Of a DNA stretch of 20,702 nucleotides, positions 8,569 through 14,780 are shown piece after piece. Source of the stretch: Nitrososphaeria archaeon (GTDB lineage: Archaea; Thermoproteota; Nitrososphaeria; Conexivisphaerales; UBA164); the NCBI GenBank assembly GCA_029775955.1, contig JARVJW010000098.1, forward strand, positions 1 through 20,702, given 5' to 3'. Each line of letters starts with the position of its first letter. Position 1 is the stretch's first letter. Under the pieces are notes generated by a model. It saw nothing but the letters and a program-made list of their open reading frames with translations, had not been told where the DNA came from and did not search any database. Position numbers and translations under genes: made by a program.

Positions 8569-9616
8569 GGGTCCCTGGAGCGCCTTTTATCCAGCTGTTA
8601 TCCGAAAGCTTTCTGAGCATTTTTTTCTTGTATGCCTGCTCTATTGATGACCCTTCAATGATTTCACTTAGATATTTTATGGTGGATTCATATACGTCCC
8701 TGTTCACAGGGTAAGGAACGCCGTCCTTTCCACCATGCGCAAATGAAAAAATTGCCGGATCCTTCCACGATGGTCTTGCACCATATATTAGTGAAGCTGT
8801 CAACGATAGAGCCCTTACAGCTGCTGGGCCCATACCCTTCACAAGCAGTAGCTCTTCGTAGGTTGACGGTGACACAGAATTTATAATGCGTAGCAGCCTT
8901 TTATCAAAGAACCGTTCAAGATGGAGTGATGGCTTACCTGAAACCCAGTAATCCAGGCCAGAACCTGAACTTAAAAGCTCTAACGTTGCCTTCCTGTTAT
9001 CAGCAGATTGATCCGTCGCTAAATTTAGCACGTGCCTACCAGGGTCAACGGCTGCTATTCCGTTATTTGGGTCTTGCAGCAGATTCTTGTTGTCTTCACC
9101 CATTATATGATATCTTCTCGCGTATTTGTTCATGTAATTCATTCCCTGCTGGACCACTGCCCACTCCTTCTTTTCAGATATTAGCATCCAGTGTTGATAT
9201 ATTGCATACCCATCCTGTATTGCTGTCCCATCTACTTTTGCTGAGAGCGCGCTATTATGCCTAAAATAATCAGAGCTCAGGTTAAAATTGCTTGCTATTG
9301 TGTTTATTTCATTTTGAATCGTTCCGCTTTCTCCTTTACCTCCGGCAAGTTTGAGACCGACTTCCTCTTTTAGCAAAGCCTCCTTGAGGGCAGCCATGGT
9401 CACTGTTGTCAGACCACTGCTGTGCCAGTCAAATCCAAGCACGCTACCAAAAGCCTGAAACCAGTATGGGTCTGAAATCTTTTTTATTACTTCACCTGTG
9501 CCACCGTCATCTATCATGAGCTTAACTATTTCTCCTGAAAGCATTACCATCCTTCGATAAAGCCACTCAGGTGCTCTTCCCCAGTGCAGCGGAAGATCAG
9601 CTGTGCCACTTAACAA
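8555..9616 (-). CDS. DUF763 family protein, function unknown
   Basis: A 353-residue member of DUF763, found in archaea and some bacteria and without an established function. The N-terminus is diagnostic: TADLPLHWGRAPEWLYRRM at about 5-23, then SDPYWFQAFGSVLGFDWHSSG (48-68), followed by TTVTMAALKEAL. The middle holds the conserved DPNNGIAAVDPGRHV region, and the segment YEELLLVKGMGPAAVRALSLTA looks like a helix-hairpin-helix that could bind DNA (inference). Start is TTG at 9616; no ATG lies near it, and the conserved TADLP motif begins at residue 5. An ATTTTATA box ends 25 nt upstream (9641-9648), so the transcript is probably leaderless. The gene is alone apart from its convergent 14-bp overlap with the ECF-like gene. 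Confidence 0.92.
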   Translation of the reverse strand: MLSGTADLPLHWGRAPEWLYRRMVMLSGEIVKLMIDDGGTGEVIKKISDPYWFQAFGSVLGFDWHSSGLTTVTMAALKEALLKEEVGLKLAGGKGESGTIQNEINTIASNFNLSSDYFRHNSALSAKVDGTAIQDGYAIYQHWMLISEKKEWAVVQQGMNYMNKYARRYHIMGEDNKNLLQDPNNGIAAVDPGRHVLNLATDQSADNRKATLELLSSGSGLDYWVSGKPSLHLERFFDKRLLRIINSVSPSTYEELLLVKGMGPAAVRALSLTASLIYGARPSWKDPAIFSFAHGGKDGVPYPVNRDVYESTIKYLSEIIEGSSIEQAYKKKMLRKLSDNSWIKGAPGTLRLF

Positions 9617-9640
9617 GTCTCCCCTCTAACCTCGGCATTT

Positions 9641-9648
9641 TATAAAAT
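9641..9648 (-). promoter_or_regulatory. TATA box of the DUF763 gene
   Basis: ATTTTATA on the minus strand ends 25 nt before the TTG start at 9616, the same geometry as the other boxes in this window. The rest of the 9617-9839 gap is A/T-rich, and I see no gene or RNA in it. Confidence 0.5.
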
Positions 9649-9790
9649 TACTTTTTTCAAAATATTAAAGTTTGTCGTCGAATTGTTACATAAATTAAAA
9701 GCCCATTTTAATTATTAAAATTATAGTAGGCAGTTTGAAGCACTTAACTATTATAAGCACTGCGAATTTTTAAAAATGCGCTCCTTTCAG

Positions 9791-9798
9791 TATTTATA
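9791..9798 (+). promoter_or_regulatory. upstream, second TATA-like box of tbp
   Basis: A perfect TATTTATA copy lies 16 bp upstream of the tbp TATA box, on the same strand. It is too far (42 nt) from the start codon to be the leaderless promoter. It could be a second promoter giving a short leader, or an extra binding site for the gene's own product. Confidence 0.4.
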
Positions 9799-9806
9799 AG
9801 TTAAAG

Positions 9807-9814
9807 TATTTATA
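9807..9814 (+). promoter_or_regulatory. TATA box of tbp
   Basis: TATTTATA preceded by AAAG ends 26 nt before the TTG at 9840. This supports a leaderless transcript beginning at or next to the TTG and helps decide that unusual start. Confidence 0.65.
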
Positions 9815-9839
9815 TACCCCTTTTATTAAATTATATGCG

Positions 9840-10397
9840 TTGCCTAAGACTTTAGCCACTATAAGTATTGAAAATGTAGTTACGTCAGCGTCTGTAAATC
9901 AACCAATAGAATTGCTCCTGATAACAAAGCTTTTTCCAGATGTTGAATATCACCCTGAACAGTTCCCGGGACTTGTTTTCAGATTAAAATCTCCAAAAAC
10001 CGCTACATTGATATTTAGCTCTGGCAAAATGGTTTGCACTGGAGCAAAAAGTGAAGCACAAGCCAAAAAGGCTGTTGAAACTGTCGTTCAAAAACTCAGA
10101 AAATCTGGCATAGAAATTAGAAACGAGCCAATTATCGAAATACAGAATATTGTTGCCTCTGCCGCTCTGGGTGGAAGAATAAATTTGGAAATGGCAGCAC
10201 AAACACTTGAACATAACATGTATGAACCAGAGCAGTTTCCCGGCTTAATATACAGGATGGAAGACCCTAAAACAGTAATTCTTCTATTTGCAAGTGGAAA
10301 ACTAGTGTGCACTGGAGCAAAAAAGGAAGAGGAAGTATACAGGGCAGTTACAAAGCTCCACGAGCTTCTAGAAGAAAAGGAACTGATGTCTTATTAA
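9840..10397 (+). CDS. tbp: TATA-box-binding protein
   Basis: The basal transcription factor that binds TATA boxes and recruits TFB and RNA polymerase. The 185-residue protein is the classic pseudo-dimer of two repeats: residues 8-90 and 99-180, each with the stirrup segment EQFPGL (40-45 and 131-136) and the conserved SGKxVCTGAK strand (61-70 and 152-161). The C-terminus ends in a short LLEEKELMSY tail. The start is TTG at 9840. An ATG at 9835 is in another frame that stops within a few codons, and no in-frame ATG exists upstream, so the TTG, 26 nt after a TATA box, is the best choice. Two TATA-like boxes precede it. It is followed by the phosphate genes, which have their own box. Confidence 0.98.
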   Translation: MPKTLATISIENVVTSASVNQPIELLLITKLFPDVEYHPEQFPGLVFRLKSPKTATLIFSSGKMVCTGAKSEAQAKKAVETVVQKLRKSGIEIRNEPIIEIQNIVASAALGGRINLEMAAQTLEHNMYEPEQFPGLIYRMEDPKTVILLFASGKLVCTGAKKEEEVYRAVTKLHELLEEKELMSY

Positions 10398-10403
10398 TAA
10401 ATA

Positions 10404-10411
10404 TATTTATA
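10404..10411 (+). promoter_or_regulatory. TATA box of the DUF47-PiT operon
   Basis: TATTTATA ends 26 nt before the TTG at 10437 and lies within 15 bp of the tbp stop. This suggests that the phosphate genes start their own leaderless transcript. Confidence 0.6.
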
Positions 10412-10436
10412 AATAAGTTTTTAAAAATACGTAAGG

Positions 10437-11105
10437 TTGTCATTTACAAGTTTATTTAAAAGGGGAGAAGACAAGCTGCTAGAGCAGATTCTGCAGTATT
10501 ATATTACTTTAGAATCATGCTATGATAACCTTCAAAAGTACTTGGGCGAAATAAGGGTTGGTGAGGGGTCTGATGGGACATATAAATTGATAAGCGACCT
10601 TGAAAAGAACGCCGATGATATACATGAAAAACTGGCTGAAAGCATAGCGTCAGGCAGTTTTTTCTCATATATAAGGGACGACTTTCTCCAGCTTCTTGAA
10701 AAAATGGATAATATTGCAGATTACTCTAAGGATGTGGCAAAGATCTTTAAGGAATACAATATAGAAACAGCTTCAATTCAATACCTCTTTGATAAAAGCC
10801 AGTTCATAGAATTTACAGCAGCAATTAAGGAAACACTTACCAGCTTTGAGGATGTCTTAAGGAGCATTAAAAAATCTCACCCAAATGAGTTATTAGTTAA
10901 GGTTAAGAATGTAGAAAGCAATGAAGAAAAGGCTGATTATATAAAGGACAAGGTGCAAATATCAATACATAATAACTCCAAGGGTCTGTCTGTACTTGAT
11001 GTGATAACTCTGAGAGATATAGTAAATATGCTTGACAATGTAGCAGACAGTGCAGAGGATTCATCTGATATAATAATACAGCTAATAGCAAAGGGATATA
11101 AATGA
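10437..11105 (+). CDS. DUF47 / PhoU-like phosphate transport regulator
   Basis: A 222-residue, almost wholly helical protein of the DUF47 (PhoU_div, Pit accessory) family. Family members are PhoU-like helical bundles that usually sit in an operon with a PiT transporter and are thought to modulate it. Diagnostic stretches include KNADDIHEKLAESIASGSFF (about 58-77), DDFLQLLEKMDNIADYSKD (82-100), ESNEEKADYIKDKV and the final DIVNMLDNVADSAEDSSD, with the acidic residues that bind metal in PhoU proteins. Start is TTG at 10437 with a TATA box 26 nt before it. Its stop overlaps the start of the transporter in an ATGA, so the two are translationally coupled. Confidence 0.93.
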   Translation: MSFTSLFKRGEDKLLEQILQYYITLESCYDNLQKYLGEIRVGEGSDGTYKLISDLEKNADDIHEKLAESIASGSFFSYIRDDFLQLLEKMDNIADYSKDVAKIFKEYNIETASIQYLFDKSQFIEFTAAIKETLTSFEDVLRSIKKSHPNELLVKVKNVESNEEKADYIKDKVQISIHNNSKGLSVLDVITLRDIVNMLDNVADSAEDSSDIIIQLIAKGYK

Positions 11106-12037
11106 CCATTGACTTTATAGTTGAAATTACCCTGCTTGTGCTTTTACTTTACCTTTTCGGACTTAACAACGGGTCCGTATTTGAAGGGGGACTCTCTGGT
11201 AGCGGCATGTATAACTACGCTAGTGCAGCAATTATTGTTGGGATTGGGATATTTCTGGGCACATTGATTCAAGGAAGGTACACTGGCACATTTGCAGAGA
11301 AAATGGGAGGTGCTCTTTCAGGCAATGCTGCAATAATCCTGCTGTTGGTTCAACTGGCACTGTTTTTAGCATTTACTTTCGTAAATTTGCCTCTGAGCAT
11401 TACGCAGTCCCTAGTCGGCGGATGGTTATCAGTGCTGCTCATTCTTGGGATAATAATCAAGCCTGGACCCATTGACTCGCTTTTTTTATGGTGGGTGGTT
11501 TCACCGTTTATAGCAATGGCCTTTACAGCCATCTTTTACAAGGCCATAAGGCGCCTCTCATTTCATTTTACAATATCTTCGGTTAGCTATACATCACGTG
11601 TAACCGCTCTGGTATTGGTATTTTACACTTCATTTGTGCTTGGGGCCAACAACGTAGGCTTTATCATGGGAGCTTTTGGGCTTAATTATTTGATATTAAT
11701 TTTACTTGCAATAGCCGCATCAATAGGTGCCCTTGGAGCTTCTAGGATGTCAAAAGCGATAGGCGAAGACCTCATTATGGCAGGGCCTTTGGGAATAACC
11801 TCTGCACTTTTAGGAGGCACCACGGTGCTGCTCTTCCTTACCTATCTTGGACTCCCAGCATCACTTACTACAACCATACTTGGGGCACTGATAGGTGTGG
11901 GCATCGCGTCCAAACCAAGGCTATTTAACAGAAGGTACCTTGTGCTGGTGATTTTGAGCTGGATTATGGCCTTTGTATTAGGGTTTGCCATAGTTTATGG
12001 CGTCTTTGCTCCTTTAAAGGTGTTGTTTCATTTCTGA
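11102..12037 (+). CDS. PiT-family inorganic phosphate transporter (variant motifs)
   Basis: A 311-residue integral membrane protein with roughly nine helices, of the PiT family that imports phosphate (often as metal phosphate) using the ion gradient. The two inverted halves each begin with the family signature, here GLNNGS at 20-25 and GANNVG at 181-186. In most PiT proteins this reads GxND followed by an Asn; here the Asp is Asn in both copies. Length is short compared with bacterial PiT (about 400-500) but usual for archaea. The GGWLSVLLILG segment and the repeated GxLGxxxG glycines fit. Its start overlaps the DUF47 stop by 4 bp. Phosphate as substrate is inferred from family and partner; the altered motif leaves room for another anion. 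Confidence 0.88.
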   Translation: MTIDFIVEITLLVLLLYLFGLNNGSVFEGGLSGSGMYNYASAAIIVGIGIFLGTLIQGRYTGTFAEKMGGALSGNAAIILLLVQLALFLAFTFVNLPLSITQSLVGGWLSVLLILGIIIKPGPIDSLFLWWVVSPFIAMAFTAIFYKAIRRLSFHFTISSVSYTSRVTALVLVFYTSFVLGANNVGFIMGAFGLNYLILILLAIAASIGALGASRMSKAIGEDLIMAGPLGITSALLGGTTVLLFLTYLGLPASLTTTILGALIGVGIASKPRLFNRRYLVLVILSWIMAFVLGFAIVYGVFAPLKVLFHF

Positions 12038-12059
12038 TTTACAAATATTAGAAAAAGCT

Positions 12060-12077
12060 CCATGCCCTCAGGCATGG
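12060..12077 (+). repeat. IS605-like terminal hairpin
   Basis: A perfect 7-bp inverted repeat CCATGCC/GGCATGG with a CTCA loop sits 22 nt after the PiT stop, inside GAAAAAGCTCCATGCC. The layout (GAAG/AAGC-like lead, short G/C hairpin, CAGG in the loop) resembles the right-end hairpins that close archaeal IS200/IS605 elements and lie at the end of their guide RNAs. A simple transcript-end hairpin for pit is the alternative. Confidence 0.45.
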
Positions 12078-12119
12078 GATAAATTGCGACCAATAAGTTA
12101 ATAAATAACATAAAGTGTT

Positions 12120-12260
12120 GGCACGATCAAAGTAGGCAGGGTATTCCCGAATACACGCCTGTAGAAAGTGCTTCGGCAGCTAAACTCTCAAAAAGAAGTC
12201 TACGAGTTTTTACTCTATGAAGCAGGGACCTCTGACCGCTTGCGATGTAGAGGCTGTCAG
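12120..12260 (+). pseudogene. remnant of an IS605-type tnpB 3' end (first copy)
   Basis: On the plus strand one frame reads PEYTPVESASAAKLSKRSL from about 12147, then stops. A shifted frame continues EFLLYEAGTSDRLRCRGCQM to a TAG. The TPVES and YEAG(T/S) words resemble the C-terminal tails of archaeal TnpB proteins, which extend into the element's right end. The frame breaks twice within 110 nt, there is no catalytic domain, and only the tail is left. The identification is from recalled family patterns rather than an alignment. Confidence 0.42.
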
Positions 12261-12331
12261 ATGTAGAATATGCCTTATTTTGCACTTTCAAATGGGTGAG
12301 GGGTTCGAAATAGCTACTGTCTTATCCGAAA

Positions 12332-13095
12332 TCATTCCGCCCCCCGCTCAAGAAATGATGGGCCCATCATTATCTCCCTTTTAGGTACCTGAGGTAACTC
12401 CTGGTGTTTCAAGCTTGCCAATTTCAAAGGCATCGTGAGGTCTTGTTAATGAATTCATCTATTGAATTGAAAAACTTTCAAATATATTAAACTTCTCATC
12501 TCAGGATGGTCAACACTTCCTAAAACGGATGCCCATCCACTAACTAAGTTAATCCCCTTACCTGTTTAAATAGAAAGTTGTTCCATGGTAGGATCTGCTC
12601 AGGTTGCCATATTTTCCAATTGCTTCTATCAATGTATTCACTGAATATTCTGAGGCGTTGGTTTATGCCATAGCTTACAATGAACCTTGATGAATAATCC
12701 TCGTAGGAAATTAGCCACAAACCTTTCAACCTTGGATCTGTGCTAATCAACGTGCCACAGCTCCTGGAGTGCTCACTTTTATACCCACTTCATGGGCTCA
12801 CTCACTGCGAACCGGCATCCTTGAGGATCTGTTGCACTCTGTTGTTATCAATATGCAAGTAAGTTTTCATGATTCCAAGCACTTATTTTGTACCTTTTGT
12901 AAAGGTTAATGATGTTTCCCCTTTCATTATAAGTAATTGCTTGGCCTTCTTGAGCTCAGGCATTGCGCATTTCTCCCTGTAAAGCTGCTGCACCCTGCTG
13001 ATACCCTGTACAACTACAATTCCTTCGTTTGTAAGCTTCCCTTCATCATTTGCCTAAATGATCCACTTGATTATGTTATGATCATACCTCTTCAT
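12332..13095 (-). pseudogene. decayed rve/DDE transposase (IS481-like)
   Basis: On the minus strand a transposase gene can be followed through several stops and shifts. From ATG at 13095 it reads MKRYDHNIIKWII, stop, ANDEGKLTNEGIVVVQG with LQQLYRE-like helix-turn-helix words. Later come YLHIDNNRVQQILKDAG, a stop, and the integrase core DPRLKGLWLISYEDYSSRF (an open piece at 12544-12750). IGKYGN, PEQIL and HGTTFYLN then appear in changing frames, with VDHPE, RPHDAFEIGKLETPG and a final EIMMGPSFLERGAE ending at TGA 12332. The order of words matches IS481-like rve transposases of about 290-300 residues; here only about 764 nt remain. It cannot make a protein. The gene runs opposite to the tnpB remnants on either side, so it probably inserted into one of them. 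Confidence 0.8.
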
Positions 13096-13184
13096 AATAT
13101 TTAACCAATAGTTGCTTAAGTTGTTTTTATTAACTAAATGTTCACTTATGGCCTATATACAATATCACAACTTTGAATCAGCAA

Positions 13185-13425
13185 TAATGGATGCCTGTTA
13201 GAGTAAGGTTCACACCTTAACTGCCAACAAGGTTGAGATGCGCGGTAAATGAGCAATGTTTGAAACCCAGCGACGTCGCAATTTATTGCTAACAGGTTAG
13301 GAACCGGCCGGGGTGGAGACTGAACCTCTATTTGTCTAACATGATGAGCGAGTTGGCCGATTAAGCAAGAAACTCACATCCTTGGGTAGTTGTCGAGATA
13401 TGCAAGCACACTATCGATCTTTTAG
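13185..13425 (+). pseudogene. remnant of an IS605-type tnpB 3' end and right end (second copy)
   Basis: The plus strand carries broken coding (LTANKVEMRGK, stop, then EPAGVETEPLFV, stop) followed by GTTAAGCAAGAAACTCACATCC and TTGGGTAGTTGTC. The VETEPL tail, and the GCAAGAA(G)CTCACATCC...GGGTAG layout with a degraded hairpin, match the usual 3' end of archaeal IS605/TnpB elements, where the end of tnpB, the guide RNA scaffold and the right-end hairpin overlap. All frames are interrupted. Together with the first remnant it flanks the rve transposase pseudogene. The call is from pattern memory, not an alignment. Confidence 0.45.
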
Positions 13426-13428
13426 GTA

Positions 13429-13436
13429 AATTTATA
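13429..13436 (+). promoter_or_regulatory. TATA box of the molybdenum hydroxylase operon
   Basis: AATTTATA ends 25 nt before the ATG at 13461 and only 7 nt before the upstream in-frame ATG at 13443. The spacing therefore favours 13461 as the leaderless start. The box lies at the very edge of the IS remnants. Confidence 0.55.
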
Positions 13437-13460
13437 AAACCAATGTGCAGAAAGAGTTCT

Positions 13461-14321
13461 ATGCTTTACCCTCCTCAGATAAATTATGAAAGGCCTGAAA
13501 GTATTAGTGAAGCGTTATCTCTACTCAATGAACATTCAAGACCCTTCCTGATAGCAGGTGGCACTATCGGCGTATTAAATCTGAAAAGAAGGGCTTTAAG
13601 CCCAGACTTGGTGATTGACATTGGAAGGTTAAAAGAATTGAAGGGGATAGATTTTAGGGACGAAAAGTACAGAATAGGTTCAGCTGTTAAAATTTATGAA
13701 ATAATAGATTCCGAGTTTAATGGGCCAGGTTTTTCTCTTTTAAAGAAGGCGGCCTCCAGCGTTGGGGATCCGTTACTTAGGAACATGGGAACTGTTGGAG
13801 GTAACGTTTGTATTGGAGACCCAAGCAATGACCTACCACCAGCCCTACTTGCGCTTGGCGCGGAACTCAATATAGTAGGTAAAGCCGGCTCTAGAAACTT
13901 GAATATATCAAGCTTTTATATTGGTCCTTACAGGAATTTGCTTGCAAAAAATGAAATACTTGGTTCCATAAATTTTGCTGAACCTGGAAAGGGGTATCGA
14001 TGGTTCTATTACAAGCATTACATAAGGCACCTTGACCATTCTGTGGTTAATGTCGCGGCGCTTGCAAAGGTGGAAGGTAAAAAAATTGATGATTTAAGAA
14101 TAGCCATTGGTGGCATGTCTGTTAGAGTTCCAACACTAATTGAAACGTCATGGATAAAGGGGATAACCGCTGGTCAAGAAGAACTGCAAAGGGTAGTAAA
14201 GTTAGCTTCGGAAAAGTGCTTGTGTTTGGATGACAGGCATGGGTCAGCAGAGTATAAGAAGAACATGATCGAAAAAGTCACCCAAATGGCATTTTTATCA
14301 GTAGTTGGGGGCGTGCTATGA
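13461..14321 (+). CDS. coxM: molybdenum hydroxylase FAD-binding subunit (CoxM type)
   Basis: The medium subunit of a xanthine dehydrogenase/CO dehydrogenase-family enzyme. It carries FAD and passes electrons from the Fe-S subunit to an acceptor. The 286-residue protein begins MLYPPQINYERPESISEALSL, typical of CoxM. It has the two FAD pyrophosphate motifs, IAGGTIGVL at 31-39 and MGTVGGNVCIGDPSNDLPPAL at 109-129 (TIGGN in most homologues). An in-frame ATG at 13443 would add MCRKSS, but the TATA box spacing and family N-terminus support 13461. The gene overlaps coxS in ATGA. It is the first gene of a three-gene operon in the order M-S-L. Confidence 0.94.
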   Translation: MLYPPQINYERPESISEALSLLNEHSRPFLIAGGTIGVLNLKRRALSPDLVIDIGRLKELKGIDFRDEKYRIGSAVKIYEIIDSEFNGPGFSLLKKAASSVGDPLLRNMGTVGGNVCIGDPSNDLPPALLALGAELNIVGKAGSRNLNISSFYIGPYRNLLAKNEILGSINFAEPGKGYRWFYYKHYIRHLDHSVVNVAALAKVEGKKIDDLRIAIGGMSVRVPTLIETSWIKGITAGQEELQRVVKLASEKCLCLDDRHGSAEYKKNMIEKVTQMAFLSVVGGVL

Positions 14322-14779
14322 AAATAAAACTTAACGTAAATAGTGAGGATTATACAGGAGATGTTGAACCAAGGTTGCTGCTGGTTGACTTTTTGCGTGA
14401 TACCTTGGGGCTCACAGGCACCCACGTAGGGTGCGAAACAGGCAGCTGTGGTTCATGCACAGTGCTGCTTGATGGAAGGCCTGTCAAGTCATGCCTAATG
14501 CTTGCCGCGCAGGCTGACGGTTCCAGAATAATTACTATCGAAGGAATTTCAAAGGGGGAAGGCATGAATAGGGTTCAGAAATCTATTTCAGAATCCAAAG
14601 CGCTTCAGTGTGGGTTCTGTGCGTCAGGGATTGTCATAGCTGCTACATGGTTTTTAGAAAGAAATGAAAATCCAAATGAAAGTGACGTAAGGGAAGCACT
14701 TTCTGGAAACATTTGCAGGTGCACGGGGTATCAGCCTATAGTTGATGCAGTTCTTAACGCTTCAAAGGAGGTTAAATAA
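14318..14779 (+). CDS. coxS: molybdenum hydroxylase 2Fe-2S subunit (CoxS type)
   Basis: The small iron-sulfur subunit that wires the molybdenum centre to the FAD subunit. At 153 residues it has the usual size. All eight cluster cysteines are present: C39, C44, C47 and C59 for the plant-ferredoxin-like N-terminal cluster (GCETGSCGSCTVLLDG), and C98, C101, C133 and C135 for the C-terminal helical-domain cluster (QCGFC ... NICRCTGY). The ATG overlaps the coxM stop by 4 bp, and its own end carries the ribosome-binding site of coxL. Nothing looks damaged. Confidence 0.96.
   Translation: MKIKLNVNSEDYTGDVEPRLLLVDFLRDTLGLTGTHVGCETGSCGSCTVLLDGRPVKSCLMLAAQADGSRIITIEGISKGEGMNRVQKSISESKALQCGFCASGIVIAATWFLERNENPNESDVREALSGNICRCTGYQPIVDAVLNASKEVK
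14766..14772 (+). promoter_or_regulatory. Shine-Dalgarno sequence that sets the coxL start
   Basis: AGGAGGT at the end of coxS lies eight nt before TTG 14781. It is one of the few clear ribosome-binding sites in the window, as expected for an internal operon gene, and it makes TTG 14781 the start rather than the TTG at 14742. Confidence 0.75.
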
Positions 14780-14780
14780 A

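Noticed and set aside
12354..12371. Perfect 18-bp palindrome AATGATGGGCCCATCATT, at first taken for an IS hairpin or operator
   Set aside because: Read on the minus strand it falls inside the transposase remnant and encodes its C-terminal words (EIMMGPSFLERG), so coding origin explains it.
12544..12750. A 68-codon open frame on the minus strand that could be annotated as a small gene
   Set aside because: It is only the longest unbroken piece of the decayed rve transposase; the protein continues in other frames on both sides.
13200..13330. Possible tRNA or structured RNA in the gene-free region
   Set aside because: No cloverleaf with matching acceptor and T-arm bases can be drawn; the sequence is better explained as a tnpB 3'-end remnant.
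13443..13460. Upstream ATG giving coxM six extra residues (MCRKSS)
   Set aside because: The TATA box would lie only 7 nt before it, and homologues start near the MLYPP segment at 13461.
14742..14780. Longer coxL reading from a TTG inside coxS
   Set aside because: A strong AGGAGGT eight nt before TTG 14781 and the family N-terminus place the start there.
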